Shown: positions 8,137 through 17,762, counted from the stretch's first letter. The stretch is 64,000 nucleotides of DNA from Janthinobacterium sp. 64 (GCF_002813325.1 NZ_PHUG01000001.1:3472001-3536000); one strand, 5' to 3'. A program made the numbers and translations. Notes: generated by a model from the letters alone, not told the origin.

Positions 8137-9783
8137 TCAGCGCGCCGCCAGGCTGCGCAGCGGCTTTTTCGCCACGGCGCGTGGCGCGCCAGCCGAACTG
8201 CCCGCCAGACGCGACGATGTTCCCGGCTCCTGCGCCGACAGTTTGAAGCGCGTCACCAGTTGCGCCAGCACGGCCGCCTGATCCTGCATGCTGGACGCCG
8301 CTGCCGCCGCCTCTTCCACCAGTGCCGCGTTTTGCTGCGTCACGCTATCCATTTCCGTGATCGCCTGGTTGACGTGGCCGATGCCCGTGCTTTGTTCGTG
8401 CGAGGCGGCCGTGATGTCGGCCATGATGTCGGTCACGCGCGACACGCTGGCCACCACCTGATCCATGGTCGTGCCCGCCTGTGCGACGAGGGCGCTGCCG
8501 GCCGCGATGCTGTCGACGGAAGCGCCGATCAGTTCCTTGATTTCCTTCGCCGCGCCGGCCGAGCGCTGCGCCAGGTTGCGCACTTCCGACGCCACCACGG
8601 CAAAGCCGCGGCCCTGCTCGCCTGCGCGTGCCGCTTCCACGGCCGCATTCAAGGCCAGGATATTCGTCTGGAAGGCGATGCCATCGATGACGCCGATGAT
8701 GTCGACGATCTTGCGCGACGAAGCGTTGATGGTGTCCATGGTGCCGATCACTTGCGCCACCACGGCGCCGCCCTGGCGTGCCACGGCGGAAGCGGACTGC
8801 GCCAGTTCATTCGCCTGCACGGCATTGCCCGCGTTTTGCGTCACGGTCGAGGTCAATTCCTCCATCGAGGCCGCCGTTTCTTCCAGCGAACTGGCTTGCA
8901 TTTCCGTGCGTGCCGACAAGTCCATATTGCCGCTGGCAATCTCGCTCGATGCCGTGGCGATCGTCTCGGCACTGTGGCGTATCTCGCTGATCGCGTCGAC
9001 CAGGTTGGCCTGCATGGTTTTCATCGCGTACAACACGCTGTGGCGGTCGTTGGCATGCGTGCGCACGTTGCCGCTCAGGTCGTTATTCGCGATCTGGGCA
9101 GCCACGTCGGCCGCATATTCGGGATCGCCACCCAGCGCATGGCGCAGGCTGCGGTTGATCGCCACGACGACGGCGGCCAGCAAGCCGCACACCAGCAACA
9201 GTACGCCCAGCGAGGTGACCAGCGACTGGCGGAAGGCCGCGTCGATATCGTCCATGTACACGCCCACCACGATGGTCCAGCTCCACGGCTTGTAGGCCAC
9301 CACGCGGCTCATCTTCGGTTCGGCGTTCTTCTGGCCGGGACGGGGGAAATAATAGTGGACGAAGCCCTTGCCCGCATCGCTCTTGCCGACGGCAACGATG
9401 TCGCGGTACAAATAGGTGCCGTTGGCATCCTTGAAATCCGACATGTTCTTGCCGTTGGTTTGCGGCGCGGCGGGATTCATCAAGACGACGGCATCGAGGT
9501 TGATGATGGACAAATAACCGGTCTCGCCAAAGCGCATGCTCTTGATGACGGCGGTGGCCTGCTTCTGCGCTTCTTCCTGCGTCAGGGCGCCGCTGGCGGC
9601 CAGGTCGCCGAACATTTTGACGGCGCCCAGGCCCAGATCGGCGGCATTGCTCAGGTCGGCGCTGCGCTCTTCGATGCGGATCTTGCGAATTTCCAGCGCG
9701 TTATAGACAAAAATAACGGTGATGCATAACAGGCTGCAAATCAGGGGGATCCATAACTTCTGCTGGAACGTCAATTTCTTCAT
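8137..9783 (-). CDS. Methyl-accepting chemotaxis protein with Cache-type sensor
   Basis: This 548-residue inner-membrane chemoreceptor has a first membrane segment at about 8-28 and a periplasmic single-Cache (sCache_2-like) domain with [20 protein letters not shown] and [18 protein letters not shown] second membrane segment at about 190-212 precedes a HAMP domain. The cytoplasmic methyl-accepting domain carries the hairpin tip [20 protein letters not shown], which contacts CheA/CheW. Helix length resembles the Tsr-like 36-heptad class. No C-terminal CheR-tethering pentapeptide is visible. Translation can start further upstream in frame, but the ATG at 9783 precedes a classic Lys-Lys-then-hydrophobic anchor. 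Ligands of such domains are typically small organic acids; that is family knowledge and is not visible here. Confidence 0.93.
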   Translation of the reverse strand: MKKLTFQQKLWIPLICSLLCITVIFVYNALEIRKIRIEERSADLSNAADLGLGAVKMFGDLAASGALTQEEAQKQATAVIKSMRFGETGYLSIINLDAVVLMNPAAPQTNGKNMSDFKDANGTYLYRDIVAVGKSDAGKGFVHYYFPRPGQKNAEPKMSRVVAYKPWSWTIVVGVYMDDIDAAFRQSLVTSLGVLLLVCGLLAAVVVAINRSLRHALGGDPEYAADVAAQIANNDLSGNVRTHANDRHSVLYAMKTMQANLVDAISEIRHSAETIATASSEIASGNMDLSARTEMQASSLEETAASMEELTSTVTQNAGNAVQANELAQSASAVARQGGAVVAQVIGTMDTINASSRKIVDIIGVIDGIAFQTNILALNAAVEAARAGEQGRGFAVVASEVRNLAQRSAGAAKEIKELIGASVDSIAAGSALVAQAGTTMDQVVASVSRVTDIMADITAASHEQSTGIGHVNQAITEMDSVTQQNAALVEEAAAAASSMQDQAAVLAQLVTRFKLSAQEPGTSSRLAGSSAGAPRAVAKKPLRSLAAR

Positions 9784-10107
9784 GCTGTGTCTCCAACTCT
9801 CTATTGTGCGGCGAAGGGGCGTGGCCTGCTTCCAGCTCTGCAGGCCAGGAATGCGGCGGCGACGGTGCTCTGGCGGCACCGTTCAGACGTCTTCAGCATA
9901 CGCTCGAACGACCGATATTTACAATGCCGGAAGGCAATGATTTTTGCCTGGTGTTGTTAATGCGTTGAGACAATTGATGAGAATTGATGCTGCATAGCGG
10001 CAAAAAAGCCTGCAGACAGGCGCAGGCAAGGAAGGCGGGGGTGGCGTGCGTGTGTCAAAATGCACGCCGTATACTTGACGAATCACGATGAATCACGAAA
10101 GCACAGC
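9784..10107. other. Divergent intergenic region between receptor and small gene
   Basis: This 324-bp gap holds the start regions of the minus-strand chemoreceptor and the plus-strand small gene. It contains a short inverted repeat AGGCAA/TTGCCT (9932-9949) and a GC-rich imperfect hairpin around 10007-10028. I looked on the minus strand for a flagellar sigma-28 motif upstream of the receptor and found no convincing TAAA/GCCGATAA pair. No coding sequence is seen in it. Confidence 0.4.
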
Positions 10108-10473
10108 ATGACCAAGAATGAAGCCATGAAACGCATCAACGACCGCCTGGGCAAACCCACCCTGACGGACAAGAACACGCATTTTGCCAGCGTCGCCAGC
10201 TATGGCACGGACGAAGGCTGGTGGCTGAAGATCCCTTTTCTCACCTTCAAGCAGGAATTGCATTTCATCCTCAACAATGAGAAAACGAAAAGCTTCCAGC
10301 ACCTGAAGATCGGCGCCAACCAGATCCTCAGCCCCGGCATGCGGTTCCGCAGCACGGCCGGGGCAGCCGACGCCTTCATGTCGGCCTCGGCGCCGAAACG
10401 CCTGGTCGACTTGCTCGACGGCGGCAGCAAGTACAACTTCACCAAGCATTTTATTAACGACTATCGTTACTGA
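10108..10473 (+). CDS. Conserved-looking hypothetical protein
   Basis: This 121-residue soluble protein starts MTKNEAMKRINDRLGKPTL and ends FTKHFINDYRY. No signal peptide or membrane segment is seen. The composition is balanced, with a Trp-rich stretch (EGWWLKIPFLTFKQELHFIL) that reads as beta strands, then basic helices. The frame is open upstream to 10060, but the ATG at 10108 begins the well-behaved coding composition. Its last seven bases overlap the tail of the convergent neighbour. I do not recognise the family. Confidence 0.6.
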   Translation: MTKNEAMKRINDRLGKPTLTDKNTHFASVASYGTDEGWWLKIPFLTFKQELHFILNNEKTKSFQHLKIGANQILSPGMRFRSTAGAADAFMSASAPKRLVDLLDGGSKYNFTKHFINDYRY

Positions 10474-10901
10474 TGCGCGGCCGTGCTGCCGTCGCCTGGC
10501 GGCAGTTGCGGCGGCAGCCACGCCCTGAGCAAATGCTGCGCGATGTCGAGCGCGTCGTCGCGGCTGGTGCCGAAATGCAGGGGATAACCCCAGAACTTGC
10601 CGAACATGACGGCGAAGGCCTTGCCGGCCAGGCGTTTGGCGGCGCTCGGTTCGACCAGCACCATGCCCTGGATATACGCGCGGATGGCCGCCTTGTTTTG
10701 CTTCATCCAGAGTGAAGCACGCTTGCGCTCTTCCTGCGGGTGTTCGTGTCCCTCCTCGTCAAAGCCTTCTTCGCTGAGGATGACAAATGCCTGGCGGCGC
10801 GCCAGCAAGGCGTCAAACTGGGCAAACAGGATATCGGGCTGGACAGGTGCTGCCTCGCGGCGCATCCAGACGAGGGGAAAAGTGGATAGATCAAGCTGCA
10901 T
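10467..10901 (-). CDS. Hypothetical protein, 144 aa
   Basis: This cytoplasmic protein starts MQLDLSTFPLVWMRREAAPV. A central charged segment is rich in Glu/His/Arg (EEGFDEEGHEHPQEERKRAS), followed by helices and an Ala/Pro-rich tail. The N-terminal strand-then-helix pattern (DLSTFPLVWMRR, then FDALLARRQAFVILSEEGFD) is reminiscent of STAS-like or antitoxin-like alpha/beta folds, but no diagnostic motif is present. It overlaps the stop of the convergent gene by seven bases, and the gap to the AraC regulator gene on the other side is 169 bp. Function unknown. Confidence 0.6.
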   Translation of the reverse strand: MQLDLSTFPLVWMRREAAPVQPDILFAQFDALLARRQAFVILSEEGFDEEGHEHPQEERKRASLWMKQNKAAIRAYIQGMVLVEPSAAKRLAGKAFAVMFGKFWGYPLHFGTSRDDALDIAQHLLRAWLPPQLPPGDGSTAAHQ

Positions 10902-11070
10902 GGTGATGACTCCTTCAAGGGTTGCCGTTCCTCCTTACCTTCATCAGAACACTGGCGGCGGCGGTTGCCGTTGAAGCGGGGTTGCGGATGCCCATACGAT
11001 ACCGTTGGCGGCATCGCGCGTCATTGCATAAAATAGCCACAATATTGTTCAATCCAGCCAAAGTATTCCC

Positions 11071-11913
11071 ATGCCCTATCCCCTCTTGCCCAACATGCTG
11101 ATGGCCCAGCTGGGCCTGGACGCCTCGGCCTCCCTCATCGATTTCGACGTCGATGGCGTGCTGCGTCCCTTGCTGGCCGTGGGCCTGGCCAGCGTACCCG
11201 AGGAGGCGGAACATGCGCCGCACCAGCACCGCAAGGGGCAGTTGCTGTATGCCACGCGGGGCGTGATTCATTGCGAAGTAGAAAGCGGCGTGTGGATCGT
11301 GCCGCCGCAGTGCGCCGTGTGGATACCGGGCGGCCTGATGCATTCGGTGCAGGGCGTGGGCGAGGCGCAATGTTATTGCCTGTTTGTCGAGCCGGCCATG
11401 GCGCCGGCCTTGCCCACCGTTTGCTGCACCGTGGCCGTCTCGCCATTGCTGCGCGAACTGATCGCCAAGGCGGCCGGCTTTCCCACCCTGAGCGCGCTGC
11501 ACGGCGCGCAGGAACGCCTGGTGGCCACCCTGCTCGATGAGCTGGCGGCCGCGCCCGTGGAAGACTTGCATTTGCCGATACCGCGCGATGCGCGCCTGCG
11601 CCGCCTGGCCGCCCTGCTGCTGGCGCAGCCGGCCGATAAAAGCACGCTGGCCGAATGGGCCAGGCGCATCGGCATGAGCGAGCGCAGCATGACCCGCCAG
11701 TCATTGGCGGAAATGGGCATGAGCGTGGGCCGCTGGCGCCGGCAATTGCACGTCATCCTTGCCTTGCAAGGGCTGGCGCAAGGGCGCAGCGTGAAAGCCG
11801 TGGCACTCGAACTCGGCTATGAAAACACCAGCGGTTTCGTCACCATGTTCCGCAAGGCGGTGGGCAAGCCGCCAGCGCGCTATCTGGCGCAACGGGAGTC
11901 CGGAAGAATATAA
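11071..11913 (+). CDS. AraC-family transcriptional regulator with cupin domain
   Basis: This 280-residue protein has an N-terminal cupin sensing domain containing HQHRKGQLLYATRGV and VPPQCAVWIPGG. Two C-terminal helix-turn-helix motifs follow: STLAEWARRIGMSERSMTRQ and AVALELGYENTSGFVTMFRK, ending GKPPARYL. This layout matches the NimR/YeaM-type AraC subgroup, which often controls adjacent transporter genes. No obvious target transporter lies beside it here; the neighbours are an unknown minus-strand gene and convergent folE. It may autoregulate or act on a distant locus. Confidence 0.88.
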   Translation: MPYPLLPNMLMAQLGLDASASLIDFDVDGVLRPLLAVGLASVPEEAEHAPHQHRKGQLLYATRGVIHCEVESGVWIVPPQCAVWIPGGLMHSVQGVGEAQCYCLFVEPAMAPALPTVCCTVAVSPLLRELIAKAAGFPTLSALHGAQERLVATLLDELAAAPVEDLHLPIPRDARLRRLAALLLAQPADKSTLAEWARRIGMSERSMTRQSLAEMGMSVGRWRRQLHVILALQGLAQGRSVKAVALELGYENTSGFVTMFRKAVGKPPARYLAQRESGRI

Positions 11914-11937
11914 AAAAAAGGCGGCATCAGCCGCCTT
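11912..11937 (-). terminator. Rho-independent terminator for folE
   Basis: The stem AAGGCGGC / GCCGCCTT has a four-base loop (11918-11937). On the minus strand it is followed directly by a run of eight T. It lies just downstream of the folE stop and overlaps the end of the convergent AraC gene. Confidence 0.85.
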
Positions 11938-11961
11938 CGTCCTGCATCATCGCCGAAATAA

Positions 11962-12528
11962 TCAAACTTCGCGCGCGAGGGCCAAAAATTCCGTGCGCAG
12001 CGCCAGGTTCGGCTGCATCTCGCCCAGCATCGCCGAGGTGATGGTTTCTTCGCCCGGCGTGCGGATGCCGCGGCTTTCCATGCACAGGTGACGGCAGCGT
12101 ACGACCACGCCCACCGATTTCGGTTCCAGCACTTCCATCAGGGCATTGGCGATCTGCATCGTCATGCGTTCCTGCACTTGCAGGCGCTTGGAGAAGCAAT
12201 CGACCAGACGCGTCAGTTTCGACAGGCCGACGATCTTGCCGTTGGGCACATAACCGATGGTGGCCTTGCCAAAGAACGGCGCCAGGTGGTGCTCGCAATG
12301 GCTGTAGACGGGGATGCCGCGCACGACGATCAGCTCGTTGTACTGTTCCGCGCCATCTTCAAACGCTTTCAGCAAGTCCACCGGGTCCTGGCCATAGCCG
12401 GACGTCCAGTGCTTCCACGCCTTGGCCACGCGCGCCGGCGTTTCCAGCAAGCCAGGACGCTGCGGATCTTCACCAAAGCTGCTGATCAGCCGGCGCCAGT
12501 CGTTTTCGGAGAATTCTTCTTGAGACAT
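11962..12528 (-). CDS. folE: GTP cyclohydrolase I
   Basis: This 188-residue enzyme converts GTP to 7,8-dihydroneopterin triphosphate, the first step of tetrahydrofolate synthesis, and works as a homodecamer in the cytosol. The zinc-site motif YSHCEHHLAPFFG and the second cysteine motif RCRHLCMESRG are intact, as are GLSKLTRLVD and QVQERMT. The frame is open further upstream, but ATG 12528 (MSQEEFSEND) gives the family's usual length. It lies downstream of nudC on the same strand with a 74-bp gap, so the two may be cotranscribed. Confidence 0.96.
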   Translation of the reverse strand: MSQEEFSENDWRRLISSFGEDPQRPGLLETPARVAKAWKHWTSGYGQDPVDLLKAFEDGAEQYNELIVVRGIPVYSHCEHHLAPFFGKATIGYVPNGKIVGLSKLTRLVDCFSKRLQVQERMTMQIANALMEVLEPKSVGVVVRCRHLCMESRGIRTPGEETITSAMLGEMQPNLALRTEFLALAREV

Positions 12529-12602
12529 GCTACACCACCCTAAAATTTTCAATTGCCGCCAGTATATAGAAAATGCGGCAAGCTGCCCGGGCAGTCCCCG
12601 CT

Positions 12603-13469
12603 TTACGACACTGCCGGTGGGCGGTGCGCGCCCACCAGCAGCGCGGAAATCGACACGCTGGAACTGGCTTCCGGCCAAGCATCGCCGGGGCCGAACCAGC
12701 GCGCCTCGGCGATCTCGTTCTCGTCGAGGCGAATCTCGCCGTCGAGGTAATCAGCCGTAAACGCGATCATCAGCGAATGGGGAAACGGCCAGGACTGGCT
12801 CATGAAGTACTGCAGATTGTGCACGCGCAAGCCCACCTCTTCCATCACTTCGCGGTGCACGGCTTCCTCGATCGATTCGCCCGCTTCCAGGAAACCGGCC
12901 AGCGGACTGAAGCGCTGCGATGGCGAATGCTTGTGCATGGCCAGCAGCACGGAATCGCCCTTGCGTATCAGCACCATCATGGCCGGCGAGATGCGCGGAT
13001 ACGCCAGCATGCCGCAGACGGCGCAGCTAAAACAGCGTTCGCCGCGCGTGCGCTGCATGGGCGTGGCGCACACGCCGCAATGGCGGTGCGTGCGCGCCCA
13101 CTCGGCCAGCTGCACGGCGCGGCTGGCCAAGCCCAGGAAAGCGTCGTCGACAGCATTGAACAGCGAGCGCATACCGTGCCAGGCCAGGCCGGCGCCGACG
13201 GGCAGCTCCTCGTCGACCCAGACCGTCTGGCAATAGCGGTCTTGCCACAAACCTACGGGTTGTGCGCGGCTCAGGTCGATATCGAGCGCAGCCACCTCGG
13301 CCGCCGTCGGCAAGGTCAGCCCGGGCGAGCGCAACAATAAACGCCCGCGGTGAAAGACAAACGTCAGCGTCCCGGTGGCGGCCGGGGCCGGTTCAGGCGC
13401 ATCGATCAGGGGGACAAAGGCATCGGGAGTGTGCAACATGCTGGGAAGAAATTTGTAAAGGTTGCTCAT
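12603..13469 (-). CDS. nudC: NAD(H) pyrophosphatase / RNA deNADding Nudix enzyme
   Basis: This 288-residue NudC-type Nudix hydrolase cleaves NADH to NMNH and AMP; family members also remove NAD caps from RNA. It has an N-terminal domain, a zinc ribbon with Cys131 and Cys134 (CGVC) and Cys149 and Cys152, and a Nudix box GFLEAGESIEEAVHREVMEE beginning at Gly192 that keeps the REXXEE metal ligands. SQSWPFPHSLM after the box matches the NudC-specific SQPWPFPxS motif. Two ATG codons are adjacent (13472 and 13469); a GGGAG sits better spaced for the second, so that start is used. Confidence 0.93.
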   Translation of the reverse strand: MSNLYKFLPSMLHTPDAFVPLIDAPEPAPAATGTLTFVFHRGRLLLRSPGLTLPTAAEVAALDIDLSRAQPVGLWQDRYCQTVWVDEELPVGAGLAWHGMRSLFNAVDDAFLGLASRAVQLAEWARTHRHCGVCATPMQRTRGERCFSCAVCGMLAYPRISPAMMVLIRKGDSVLLAMHKHSPSQRFSPLAGFLEAGESIEEAVHREVMEEVGLRVHNLQYFMSQSWPFPHSLMIAFTADYLDGEIRLDENEIAEARWFGPGDAWPEASSSVSISALLVGAHRPPAVS

Positions 13470-13587
13470 CATACTCCCGCCAGCGGACGCTTGCGCGCAT
13501 AGCAGCGGCCGGTCCGCAAAGCAAGCATTCATGCACCATGACAGTGTTTTTTTTGCGGCACGCCCAATCCGTTGCGTAAACGATACT

Positions 13588-13606
13588 GATAACGATTCTC
13601 ATTTAC
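13588..13606 (+). promoter_or_regulatory. Fur box upstream of siderophore receptor
   Basis: The 19-mer GATAACGATTCTCATTTAC matches 14 of 19 positions of the Fur consensus GATAATGATAATCATTATC. It lies 128 bp before the receptor start, in the gap shared with divergent nudC. Iron-dependent repression of the receptor is inferred. Confidence 0.75.
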
Positions 13607-13733
13607 GAAATAGCGCCCATTTATTACAATACCGCCTATTCCGTCTCCATCGCCAGCCACTTGCCCGCGTGCCCAAGCACAGCGGCGCAGAGCCAGCCAG
13701 GAACCACTACCCTGACCTTATCGAGAGAGCAAG

Positions 13734-16067
13734 ATGGCAATCAAGAGCCGCAAACACGCCGCAACCCGTTTCAACCAGCACATCGGCGCCGCCCTGGCCG
13801 TGATGCTGCTGCCCGTCGCCGCCCAGGCGGCCGACCCGGCCGGCCAAAGCGCCCCGGCATCGCAGCAAACCCTGAACGAAATCAAGGTCGTGGGCTCCAA
13901 GGAAAATGATTTCAAGGCCGAAAAAGCCTCGTCGCCGAAATACACGGAAGAGCTGGTCAATACGCCGCAAACCATCGTCGTGATCAAGAAGGAATTGATC
14001 GAACAGCAAGGCGCGCTGACCCTGACGGACGCACTGCGCAACACGCCAGGCGTCGGCACCTTCTTCCTCGGTGAAAACGGCAACACGAACACGGGCGACG
14101 CCGTCTACATGCGCGGTTTCGATTCGTCCGGCAGCATCTATGTCGATGGCGTGCGCGACGTGGGCTCCATCTCGCGCGACGTCTTCAACATCGAACAAAT
14201 CGACGTATTGAAGGGCCCGGCGGGCACGGACAGCGGCCGCGGCTCGCCCACCGGTTCGATCAACCTGGTCAGCAAAACGGCGACCATGGAAAACAAGTTC
14301 AATTCGCTGCTGACGGCGGGCAGCGGCAAGCAGAAACGCGCCACGGCCGACTGGAACCGCGTCCTCGACAGCGATACCGGCACGGCCTTGCGCCTGAATC
14401 TGATGACGCAGGACAGCGGCAACCCGGCGCGCGATGAAGTCACCAACAAGCGCTGGGCCTTCGCGCCCACCGTTACCTTCGGCATCGGCAAACCGACGCG
14501 CATCACGGCCAGCTACCTGCACGTGGACCAAAACAACGTGCCCGACGGCGGCGTGCCGACCATCGGCCTGCCTGGCTACTCGACGCCGGACGTTGCCACG
14601 AAGGAGCAACCGATCATCCGTACCTTCCTGAACGGCGCCGCCAGGGTCGACACGAAGAATTTCTACGGCTCCACTGCGGACTACGACAAGGTCAAGGCCG
14701 ACATGGGCACCTTGCGCATCGACCATGATTTCTCGCCCAACGTACAGTTCCAGAACACCACGCGCTACGGCAAGACCCAGCAGGACTACCTGCTGACGGC
14801 CTTCATGGGCAGCCAGCCCAACCTGAAGACACCGGTCCCGACCGATCCGTCGACCTGGACCATGGCGCGCTCGCTGCGCACCGTGAAGGATCAGGAAAAC
14901 ACGATTCTGACCAACCAGACCGTGGTCAGCGCACAGTTCGACACGGGCGTGCTGAAGCACTCCGTGGTGGCCGGCGCCGAGTTCACCAGCGAAAAGCAGA
15001 CCAACTACAGCTATGTGCCTGCCAGCCTGGGTACCTTGCCGGATGCCAATCTGTACCATCCGAATCCGCGCGACACCGTCACCGGCCACAATCCCGTGCG
15101 CAGCGGTGCTTTCAGCGAAGGCGAAGTCAACACGCAAAGCCTGTATGTGTTCGATACCGTCAAGTTTGGCGACAAATGGATCTTCAACGGCGGCGTGCGC
15201 TTTGACCATTTCAACACCAGCTATGACGCCGTCACCCTGCAAACGGCCGTCAAGGCGCCAGCGGTACAGCCATTGCCAGTGGGCACGCCAATTCCTGCTC
15301 ACGTCACCCTGAACGACACCTTCGCCAACGGCAAGATCTCGGCCATGTACAAGCCGACGCCGGACAGCAGCGTGTACGCCTTGCTGGCCACGTCGAAGGC
15401 GCCGCCGGGCACCAACTTCGTGCTGAGCACGGGCGCGAGCAGCGCGCAAAACCCGAACTATGACCCACAGGAAACCATCACCAAGGAAATCGGCACCAAG
15501 TGGGATTTCCTGAAGCAAAAAGTGTCGCTGTCGGCCGCCGTCTACCAGACCACCGTCAAGAATGAATTGGAACAAGATCCGGTGATCCCGACCATTTATT
15601 ACCAGACCGGCAAGAAGCGCGTGGAAGGCATCGAAATCGGCGTGGTGGGCGAGATCATGCCGAACTGGCTGGTCAGCGCCGGCTACACCCGCATGAATAC
15701 CAAGGTCGAGTCGAACAAGGTCTTCACGGCCAGCGGCGAGAAGAGCCTCACCTACACGCCAAAACAGGCGTTCACCAGCTGGACCTCGTACACGCTGCCG
15801 TTTGGCCTGAAGATTGGCGGCGGCGCGCGTTACGTGGGTGAAATGTTGCGCGGCACCGATGGCGCCGTCGGCACGCCGGCACGCGTGGATGCCTACTGGG
15901 TCTTCGACGCCATGGCGACCTATACCGTCAACAAAAACCTCGACTTGCAGTTGAACGCCTACAACCTGGCCGACAAGACCTATGTGGCGGCCATCAACAA
16001 GTCCGGCTTCCGCTACACTCCGGGCCAGCCCCGTTCGTTCAGCCTGACGGCAAATATCAAGTTCTAA
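13734..16067 (+). CDS. TonB-dependent siderophore receptor (Fiu/catecholate type)
   Basis: This 777-residue outer-membrane receptor has a signal peptide (cleavage after AAQAA, about residue 33), a TonB-box-like segment (LNEIKVVGS), and a plug domain with NTPQTIVVIKKELIE, LTDALRNTPGV and VYMRGFDSSGSIYVDGVRD. A 22-strand barrel follows, ending with the terminal Phe motif SLTANIKF. The plug sequence and lack of an STN domain resemble Fiu/CirA-like catecholate receptors, so it probably imports ferric catecholate siderophores or their breakdown products. A Fur box precedes it and a strong terminator follows. No siderophore biosynthesis gene is in the window, so it may use foreign siderophores. Confidence 0.92.
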   Translation: MAIKSRKHAATRFNQHIGAALAVMLLPVAAQAADPAGQSAPASQQTLNEIKVVGSKENDFKAEKASSPKYTEELVNTPQTIVVIKKELIEQQGALTLTDALRNTPGVGTFFLGENGNTNTGDAVYMRGFDSSGSIYVDGVRDVGSISRDVFNIEQIDVLKGPAGTDSGRGSPTGSINLVSKTATMENKFNSLLTAGSGKQKRATADWNRVLDSDTGTALRLNLMTQDSGNPARDEVTNKRWAFAPTVTFGIGKPTRITASYLHVDQNNVPDGGVPTIGLPGYSTPDVATKEQPIIRTFLNGAARVDTKNFYGSTADYDKVKADMGTLRIDHDFSPNVQFQNTTRYGKTQQDYLLTAFMGSQPNLKTPVPTDPSTWTMARSLRTVKDQENTILTNQTVVSAQFDTGVLKHSVVAGAEFTSEKQTNYSYVPASLGTLPDANLYHPNPRDTVTGHNPVRSGAFSEGEVNTQSLYVFDTVKFGDKWIFNGGVRFDHFNTSYDAVTLQTAVKAPAVQPLPVGTPIPAHVTLNDTFANGKISAMYKPTPDSSVYALLATSKAPPGTNFVLSTGASSAQNPNYDPQETITKEIGTKWDFLKQKVSLSAAVYQTTVKNELEQDPVIPTIYYQTGKKRVEGIEIGVVGEIMPNWLVSAGYTRMNTKVESNKVFTASGEKSLTYTPKQAFTSWTSYTLPFGLKIGGGARYVGEMLRGTDGAVGTPARVDAYWVFDAMATYTVNKNLDLQLNAYNLADKTYVAAINKSGFRYTPGQPRSFSLTANIKF

Positions 16068-16086
16068 ACACGCAGCGCGCCATATC

Positions 16087-16112
16087 AAGCCCCTCTACGG
16101 AGGGGCTTTTTT
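16087..16112 (+). terminator. Rho-independent terminator of siderophore receptor
   Basis: The nine-base stem AAGCCCCTC / GAGGGGCTT encloses a TACG tetraloop and runs into six T, 20 bp after the receptor stop. Confidence 0.9.
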
Positions 16113-16441
16113 ATTGTCCTGATAATCTTGTCTTTTTACCGCACCACCACCCTGCCGCGACTAGCGTATGAAAAGTCATACAGCGATGGCCCGTCGCGTC
16201 CAATATTTCGCGCAAGCACGCCAAATTGCGACATCTAAGCAACAAAAAAGCTTCCTCAAATCAACAACTTAAGAAGTTAGGTCGCAAATGTCCATTTCAG
16301 GCATATCCTTTGCTATGTACAGGTTTTGCTGCAAATAATCGCTGGCACGCAAGGGCTTGTTTTTGAGAAATACTGACTCCAAGCTTGAGTTGCTCGCTAT
16401 CAATAATCCGCTCACAGCGGCGTTTCACCGGAGGAGTCAAA
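16113..16441 (+). promoter_or_regulatory. Long leader and upstream control region of the symporter gene
   Basis: This 329-bp non-coding stretch separates the receptor terminator from the symporter. It contains a sigma-54-type promoter (annotated separately) and, about 70 bp upstream of it, an inverted repeat CGCAA (16211-16215) / TTGCG (16226-16230). That repeat lies where an enhancer-binding site for DctD would be expected. Assigning it to DctD is inference. Confidence 0.45.
16298..16315 (+). promoter_or_regulatory. Sigma-54 (-24/-12) promoter candidate
   Basis: AGGCATATCCTTTGC places the invariant GG at 16300-16301 and GC at 16312-16313, separated by exactly ten bases as sigma-54 requires, with a consensus TTGC at -12. 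It lies 130 bp upstream of the symporter start. The adjacent DctD regulator has the GAFTGA sigma-54 contact motif, which supports this reading. Confidence 0.65.
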
Positions 16442-17755
16442 ATGAAAAAGAAACGGCCATTAACCCTGTACATCCTGATTGCCATGATCCTCGGCATTGC
16501 CGTCGGTTATGGATGCAACACCGCCTTCCCTGATGCCAAGCTCAGCGCTCAGATCGCTGGCAATATTTCCATCGTCACCGACGTCTTCCTGCGCCTGATC
16601 AAAATGATCATCGCGCTGCTGGTGTTTTCCACCCTGACGGTCGGCATCGCCCACATGGGCGACGGCAAGACGGCCGGACGCATCGGCTTGAAAGCCATGT
16701 GCTGGTTCGTGGTTGCCTCGCTGGTCTCGCTGGCGCTGGGCATGGTGCTGTCGAACCTGATGCAGCTGGGTACCAACCTGGGACTGCCACTGCCGGACGT
16801 ACACGCGTCGACCAATTTGAAAACGGCCGCCTTCACCTTGAAAGATTTCTTCACGCACCTGGTGCCGAAATCGCCGATCGAGGCCATGGCCAACAATGAA
16901 ATCCTGCAAGTGCTGGTGTTCTCGATCTTCTTCGGCGGCGCACTGGCCGGCCTGGGCGAATCGGGCAAGACCCTGACGGCCGTCGTCGACCAGCTGGCAC
17001 AAGTCATGCTGCGCATCACCGGCACCATCATGAACCTGGCCCCGCTGGCCGTGTTCGCTGCCATGGCCTCCGTCATCACCACCCACGGCCTGGGCGTGCT
17101 GATCACGTTTGCCAAGTTCATGGGCGGCTTCTACCTGGGCCTGCTGTGCCTGTGGGCACTGCTGATCGGCGCCGGCTTTGTCGTCATCGGTCCGCGCATC
17201 TTCAAACTCGTCGGCCTGATCCGCGAACCATTCCTGCTGGCATTCTCGACGGCCAGCTCGGAAGCGGCGTATCCAAAACTGCTGACGGCGCTCGACCAGT
17301 TCGGCGTGGACCGCAAGATTTCCAGTTTTGTGTTGCCAATGGGCTACTCCTTCAACCTCGATGGCTCGATGATGTATTGCACCTTTGCCGTGCTGTTCAT
17401 TGCACAAGCTTACGGTATCGACCTGTCGATCGGCACGCAGATCACCATGCTGCTGCTGCTGATGCTGACCTCGAAAGGCATGGCCGGCGTGCCGCGCGCC
17501 TCGCTGGTGGTGATTGCCGCGACCCTGAACCAGTTCAATATCCCGGAAGCGGGCTTGCTGCTGCTGATGGGCGTTGACCAATTCCTCGACATGGGTCGCT
17601 CGGCCACCAACGCGGTCGGCAATGCCGTCGCCACGGCCGTCGTCGCCAAGTGGGAAGGTGGCCTGGCCACCGAGGAAGAAGCCGCTGCGGCCAACGCCGC
17701 CAACCAGAACACGGAAAGCCATTGGGGCGAAGCTGACCACGCTAGCAAAGCCTGA
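16442..17755 (+). CDS. Dicarboxylate/amino acid:cation symporter (DctA/Glt family)
   Basis: This 437-residue inner-membrane symporter of the DAACS family has about eight membrane helices plus two re-entrant loops. Family signatures are the serine-rich loop STASSEAAYPKLL, MGYSFNLDGSMMY (the NLDG/NMDG cation-substrate motif), and GVDQFLDMGRSATNAVGNAVA. ATG 16442 follows a strong GGAGGAGT ribosome site. The neighbouring porin and dctBD genes argue for a C4-dicarboxylate (succinate, malate, fumarate) substrate, although glutamate or aspartate transporters share this fold. The C-terminal tail is Ala/Glu/Asn-rich. A hairpin follows the stop. Confidence 0.9.
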   Translation: MKKKRPLTLYILIAMILGIAVGYGCNTAFPDAKLSAQIAGNISIVTDVFLRLIKMIIALLVFSTLTVGIAHMGDGKTAGRIGLKAMCWFVVASLVSLALGMVLSNLMQLGTNLGLPLPDVHASTNLKTAAFTLKDFFTHLVPKSPIEAMANNEILQVLVFSIFFGGALAGLGESGKTLTAVVDQLAQVMLRITGTIMNLAPLAVFAAMASVITTHGLGVLITFAKFMGGFYLGLLCLWALLIGAGFVVIGPRIFKLVGLIREPFLLAFSTASSEAAYPKLLTALDQFGVDRKISSFVLPMGYSFNLDGSMMYCTFAVLFIAQAYGIDLSIGTQITMLLLLMLTSKGMAGVPRASLVVIAATLNQFNIPEAGLLLLMGVDQFLDMGRSATNAVGNAVATAVVAKWEGGLATEEEAAAANAANQNTESHWGEADHASKA

Positions 17756-17762
17756 TAGCGCC

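Noticed and set aside
16343..16360. A TGGCACG sequence as the sigma-54 -24 box of the symporter
   Set aside because: No GC dinucleotide occurs ten bases after its GG, so the -12 spacing fails. The site at 16300-16313 fits exactly.
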